This document shows positions 55,694 to 57,864 of a DNA stretch of 57,864 nt, piece by piece. Made by a program: the position numbers and the translations under genes. How positions within the stretch are numbered: position 1 is the first letter of the stretch; every line of letters starts with the position of its first letter. The notes below the pieces were generated by a model that worked only from the letters and a program-made list of their open reading frames with translations, did no database searches and had not been told where the DNA came from. Source of the DNA: CAYVFC01 sp964450715 (lineage in GTDB: Bacteria; Myxococcota_A; Polyangia; Polyangiales; JAFGIB01); the NCBI GenBank assembly GCA_964450715.1, contig CAYVFC010000039.1, positions 1-57,864 on the forward strand, written 5' to 3'.

Positions 55694-55837
55694 CGAGCGG
55701 TAGAGAATTCGCTCGAGGCTGAAAACATGCAGAGCGGAGTGGACGCCAGTCCACGAAGCTGCACGTTTTCAGACGCGATACGGGTCGCGCTTGGCGCGAT
55801 CCTGGTGCACCTCCGCCCTGCGGCTCCCCAGGCCGCC
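55694..55837 (-). other. tRNA-like sequence split by a 97-bp insertion in the T loop
   Basis: Plus-strand 55694-55711 matches the T-arm/acceptor end of the tRNA fragment at 55994-56046 (17 of 18), and 55809-55837 matches its anticodon-arm/T-stem part. The 97-base insert (55712-55808) starts between TTCG and the following A, in the T loop. The insert carries a long hairpin (55719-55772). The anticodon loop reads CTGGGGA on the minus strand. Confidence 0.5.
55719..55772. repeat. Two-step hairpin in the tRNA-like insert
   Basis: Outer arms CTGAAAACATGCAG (55719-55732) and CTGCACGTTTTCAG (55759-55772) differ at one base; inner stem GTGGAC-GCCA-GTCCAC at 55739-55754 is perfect. Confidence 0.6.
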
Positions 55838-55993
55838 AGCCCGGCGATATTGATCGATGAAAAAAGTGCGCGTTCATACCGCGCGATTGCGTGGCCTGAC
55901 AAGGCGGCGTCAAGAGAGCGTGGCACCACCGCTTGACCCGATCGGTCCCCACGGCCGACGGGACCGAACCGGAATCCCCAACGAAATCAACGG

Positions 55994-56046
55994 CGAGCGG
56001 TAGAGGATTCGAACCTCCGACCTGCGGCTCCGGAGGCCGCCGCTCT
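55994..56046 (-). pseudogene. 3' fragment of tRNA-Arg(CCG)
   Basis: Read on the minus strand: GAGCG then the anticodon stem GCGGC, loop CTCCGGA (anticodon CCG), stem GCCGC, variable AGGTC, T-stem GGAGG, T loop TTCGAAT, CCTCT, and acceptor strand ACCGCTC, then GCCG. The 5' acceptor strand and D arm are missing. This is the pattern left at the far end of an element integrated in a tRNA gene; an intact copy would be expected to the right of the window. Confidence 0.65.
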
Positions 56047-56105
56047 GGCTATGAATCATTACTGAATTCGCCGACCGGGGACCGATCGGGGACCGAACTC
56101 GGGTA

Positions 56106-56315
56106 ATCGCTCGGCGGATTCTCCTTTCCCTCGCGGACGGCGAGGACCCTGTGGCCGAGGATGTCGAAGCCCTACTCTCCTCCGCTCTTGATGCGCCGCT
56201 GGCCAGGGCCGCCCGCGCTGTGCTCGAAGCCGATCCGAGGTTCGTCAGGGCGCGGTTGATAGAATTGGCAGCCTTGACGGCACGAAACGATGAGAATGAA
56301 GCGGTCGCTCCATAG
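56106..56315 (+). other. Possible small coding remnant
   Basis: An open frame with normal codon-like composition reads IARRILLSLADGEDPVAEDV, then LLSSALDAPLARAARAVLE and a TAG at 56313. No ATG and no good start upstream. It lies directly beside the tRNA fragment, where integrase or excisionase genes usually sit, but no such motif is visible. Confidence 0.3.
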
Positions 56316-56626
56316 GCCGGCCACGTTTTTCTAATACATTCCGTTTCGGAGCAGGCTCTAATTACGACCTTACGATCGGATTAAAATAGCCAAATATATA
56401 AATCACCAATTACGGTCCACCTCGAACGCAACGAACGAAAAGAGAACCGCTCCTAAAGGAGTCGCTCACGTCGCCGCTGTAGAAGCGGACGCAAAACGCG
56501 TATGACGTGGTGACGTGGAACGACGAGGTCCAGAAGCTGTCACTCGGCGTGGCGGGGAACGCCGTCGTGTCGATCGCCGGATTATTCTCGCGGTTATCCA
56601 CGATCGAACGCAGTTCTTTCTTGTTA

Positions 56627-56815
56627 GGTAGGCGCCAGTCCGTGTAGCCGCCCCACGAAAGAGACTCGCAGCCCGCGAGCGCGTCGGCCCAGGTGAATTC
56701 CGTTGGGCTGCCAGTCGTGTCGCAGGAGTCGCCCGAGTAGCCAAGCGCGCATCCCTGCCACCTCAGCCCCGTGACGTTGTCCGTGACCAACGGTTGATTA
56801 GCCGTCGAAGTGTCG
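56627..56815 (-). repeat. 189-bp intragenic repeat, unit 1
   Basis: Nearly identical to 57068-57256 (about eight differences). Covers the core of a DUF1566 unit. Confidence 0.85.
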
Positions 56816-57067
56816 AGGCTGAAGCGCATCGGCTGTGGAGTTGCCGCACCTCGAACGCAACGAACGTAATTATTGGCAGCATTGCTCTTTGCGCCGAGAA
56901 ATATGGACCCGTCTCCGAAGTCGACTTTCCACCCGCCCGACACATTGTCGGCGCGGGACGACGAGGTCCAGAAGTAGTCATCCTCCGGCGTGGCAGGGAA
57001 CGCGACTGTATCGATTGCGGGATAGCGCGTCCCAGAGTCTACGATCGAATCCAACTCGTACTCGTCT

Positions 57068-57256
57068 GGTAGGCGCCAGTCCGTTTAGCCGCCCCATGAA
57101 AGAGATTCGCAGCCCGCGAGCGCCTCGGCCCAGGTGAATTCCGTAGGGCTACCGGCCGTGTCGCAGGAGTCGCCCGAGTAGCCAAGCGCGCATCCCTGCC
57201 ACCTCAGCCCCGTGACGTTGTCCGTGACCAACGGTTGATTAGCCGTCGAAGTGTCG
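57068..57256 (-). repeat. 189-bp intragenic repeat, unit 2
   Basis: Nearly identical to 56627-56815; carries the nonsense change at 57085-57087. Confidence 0.85.
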
Positions 57257-57864
57257 CGGTTGAAGCGTTCAATGGCCTCGTGCGACACGTCCCAGCCGTA
57301 CTGGGCATCCTGTCCGTAAAACGCTTCGCCCGACAACGGGCACGTAATCGGGCCCCCATCGCTGGAGCACGTGCGCTGGTTCGTGTCCGCTAGGGGGAAG
57401 TGCGGGCCGGGCGCGTTACAGCTCACGTCCCAACAGCCCGGAGACACGCAGGCCTCGTTTACGCAGATCTGGTAAGGGAAATCGCGTCTGTTGAATAGGT
57501 TGCAGAGAGTAAAGTCGGGCTGGCCGGTACAGTCATCGATGGTGCAGGTCACCACGACATTGGTGATGTTCTCGCTGGAGTCCGCGCCGCTGTCGCCTGC
57601 GAGCGCGCAGGTCACGTTCGGCGTGGTCGGTTGAGTCAGCACCGTTACGCTATACGGGGAGCCGTCATCGAGCGCGGTCGCGAAGGTAAAGGGGCCGTTG
57701 CCCGTGATGACCTCGTCGTCGCCGCCGTTGTTCTGAAGCACTATCGAGTCGCCCGAGGGCAGGCCGATGACTTCCCCGCCGACGGTAAAGGTAGGTAATT
57801 GGACTCCGCTACACGCGTGTTCGCTTAAGCCGCCTAATCGCGCATAACCATTATTGAAAAAGGC

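Larger units (their letters stand above)
56410..57864 (-). pseudogene. DUF1566 (Lcl-like) repeat protein with internal stop, N-terminus outside window
   Basis: The minus-strand frame is open to the right edge and begins with beta-sandwich-like sequence (TVGGEVIGLPSGDSIVLQNN, TFATALDDGSPYSVTV). Then come two tandem DUF1566 units, each with NQPLVTDNVTGLRWQGCALG, ESLSWGG and TDWRLP. Between them, after SWGG, a TAA (57085-57087) replaces the TAC found at the same place in the second unit, a single-base nonsense change. Frame and homology continue beyond it, so it is a recent pseudogene or a sequencing error. DUF1566 proteins are surface/adhesion-like. Confidence 0.75.

Overview
The window looks like a chromosomal piece from an anaerobic or facultatively anaerobic, GC-rich member of the Myxococcota (old 'Deltaproteobacteria'). 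Three things point there. Many exported proteins carry a lipobox followed by a long Gly/Ser/Thr/Ala-rich linker. One esterase ends in a MYXO-CTERM-like tail (Cys-rich motif, hydrophobic segment, Arg cluster). Central metabolism uses oxygen-sensitive or anaerobic enzymes: a glycyl radical enzyme and a ferredoxin-linked 2-oxoacid oxidoreductase. No rRNA, intact tRNA or CRISPR array was seen.

Left part (1-16.5 kb). A truncated papain-like gene is followed by a lipoprotein closely resembling PET hydrolase/cutinase, divergent from an AraC regulator. Next come a ferredoxin-nitroreductase fusion and, convergent with it, a TetR-glycyl radical enzyme pair under a perfect 15-bp palindrome. From 16476 down to 7944 runs a probable eight-gene amino-acid catabolic operon: Met/Cys gamma-lyase, ornithine cyclodeaminase, arginase, XRE-cupin regulator, and the C, D-like (fused to an FAD/NAD(P) module), A and B subunits of a 2-oxoacid:ferredoxin oxidoreductase. 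It would turn Met and Arg into 2-oxobutyrate and proline and pass electrons to ferredoxin and possibly NAD(P).

Middle (17-29 kb). A tightly spaced plus-strand run encodes PrkA-like kinase 1, a DUF444 VWA protein, SpoVR and a second, divergent PrkA-like protein, followed by gcvT-gcvH-gcvPA-gcvPB. The stress/starvation cassette therefore sits directly upstream of, and probably co-transcribed with, the glycine cleavage system.

Right part (29-55.7 kb). This is a surface/secretome region: DUF3089 esterase, GH11 xylanase divergent from GH45 endoglucanase, a minus-strand set (beta-propeller, alpha/beta hydrolase, barrel-like protein, ECF sigma factor, FecR, heme-motif/PD40/MopE lipoprotein, VWA lipoprotein, Cys-rich lipoprotein), a 647-residue Cys-rich lipoprotein, three small exported proteins, and a GH5 glycanase divergent from a CE1/PHB-depolymerase-like esterase. 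The content suggests attack on plant cell wall and polyester-like substrates.

Mobile and degraded DNA is concentrated between 45.1 and 57.9 kb: a 214-bp element with 45-bp perfect inverted repeats, a dead DDE transposase interrupted by a nested palindromic unit, three copies of a ~95-bp hairpin element, two tRNA-derived fragments suggesting an integration site, and a DUF1566 gene broken by a nonsense codon at the right edge.
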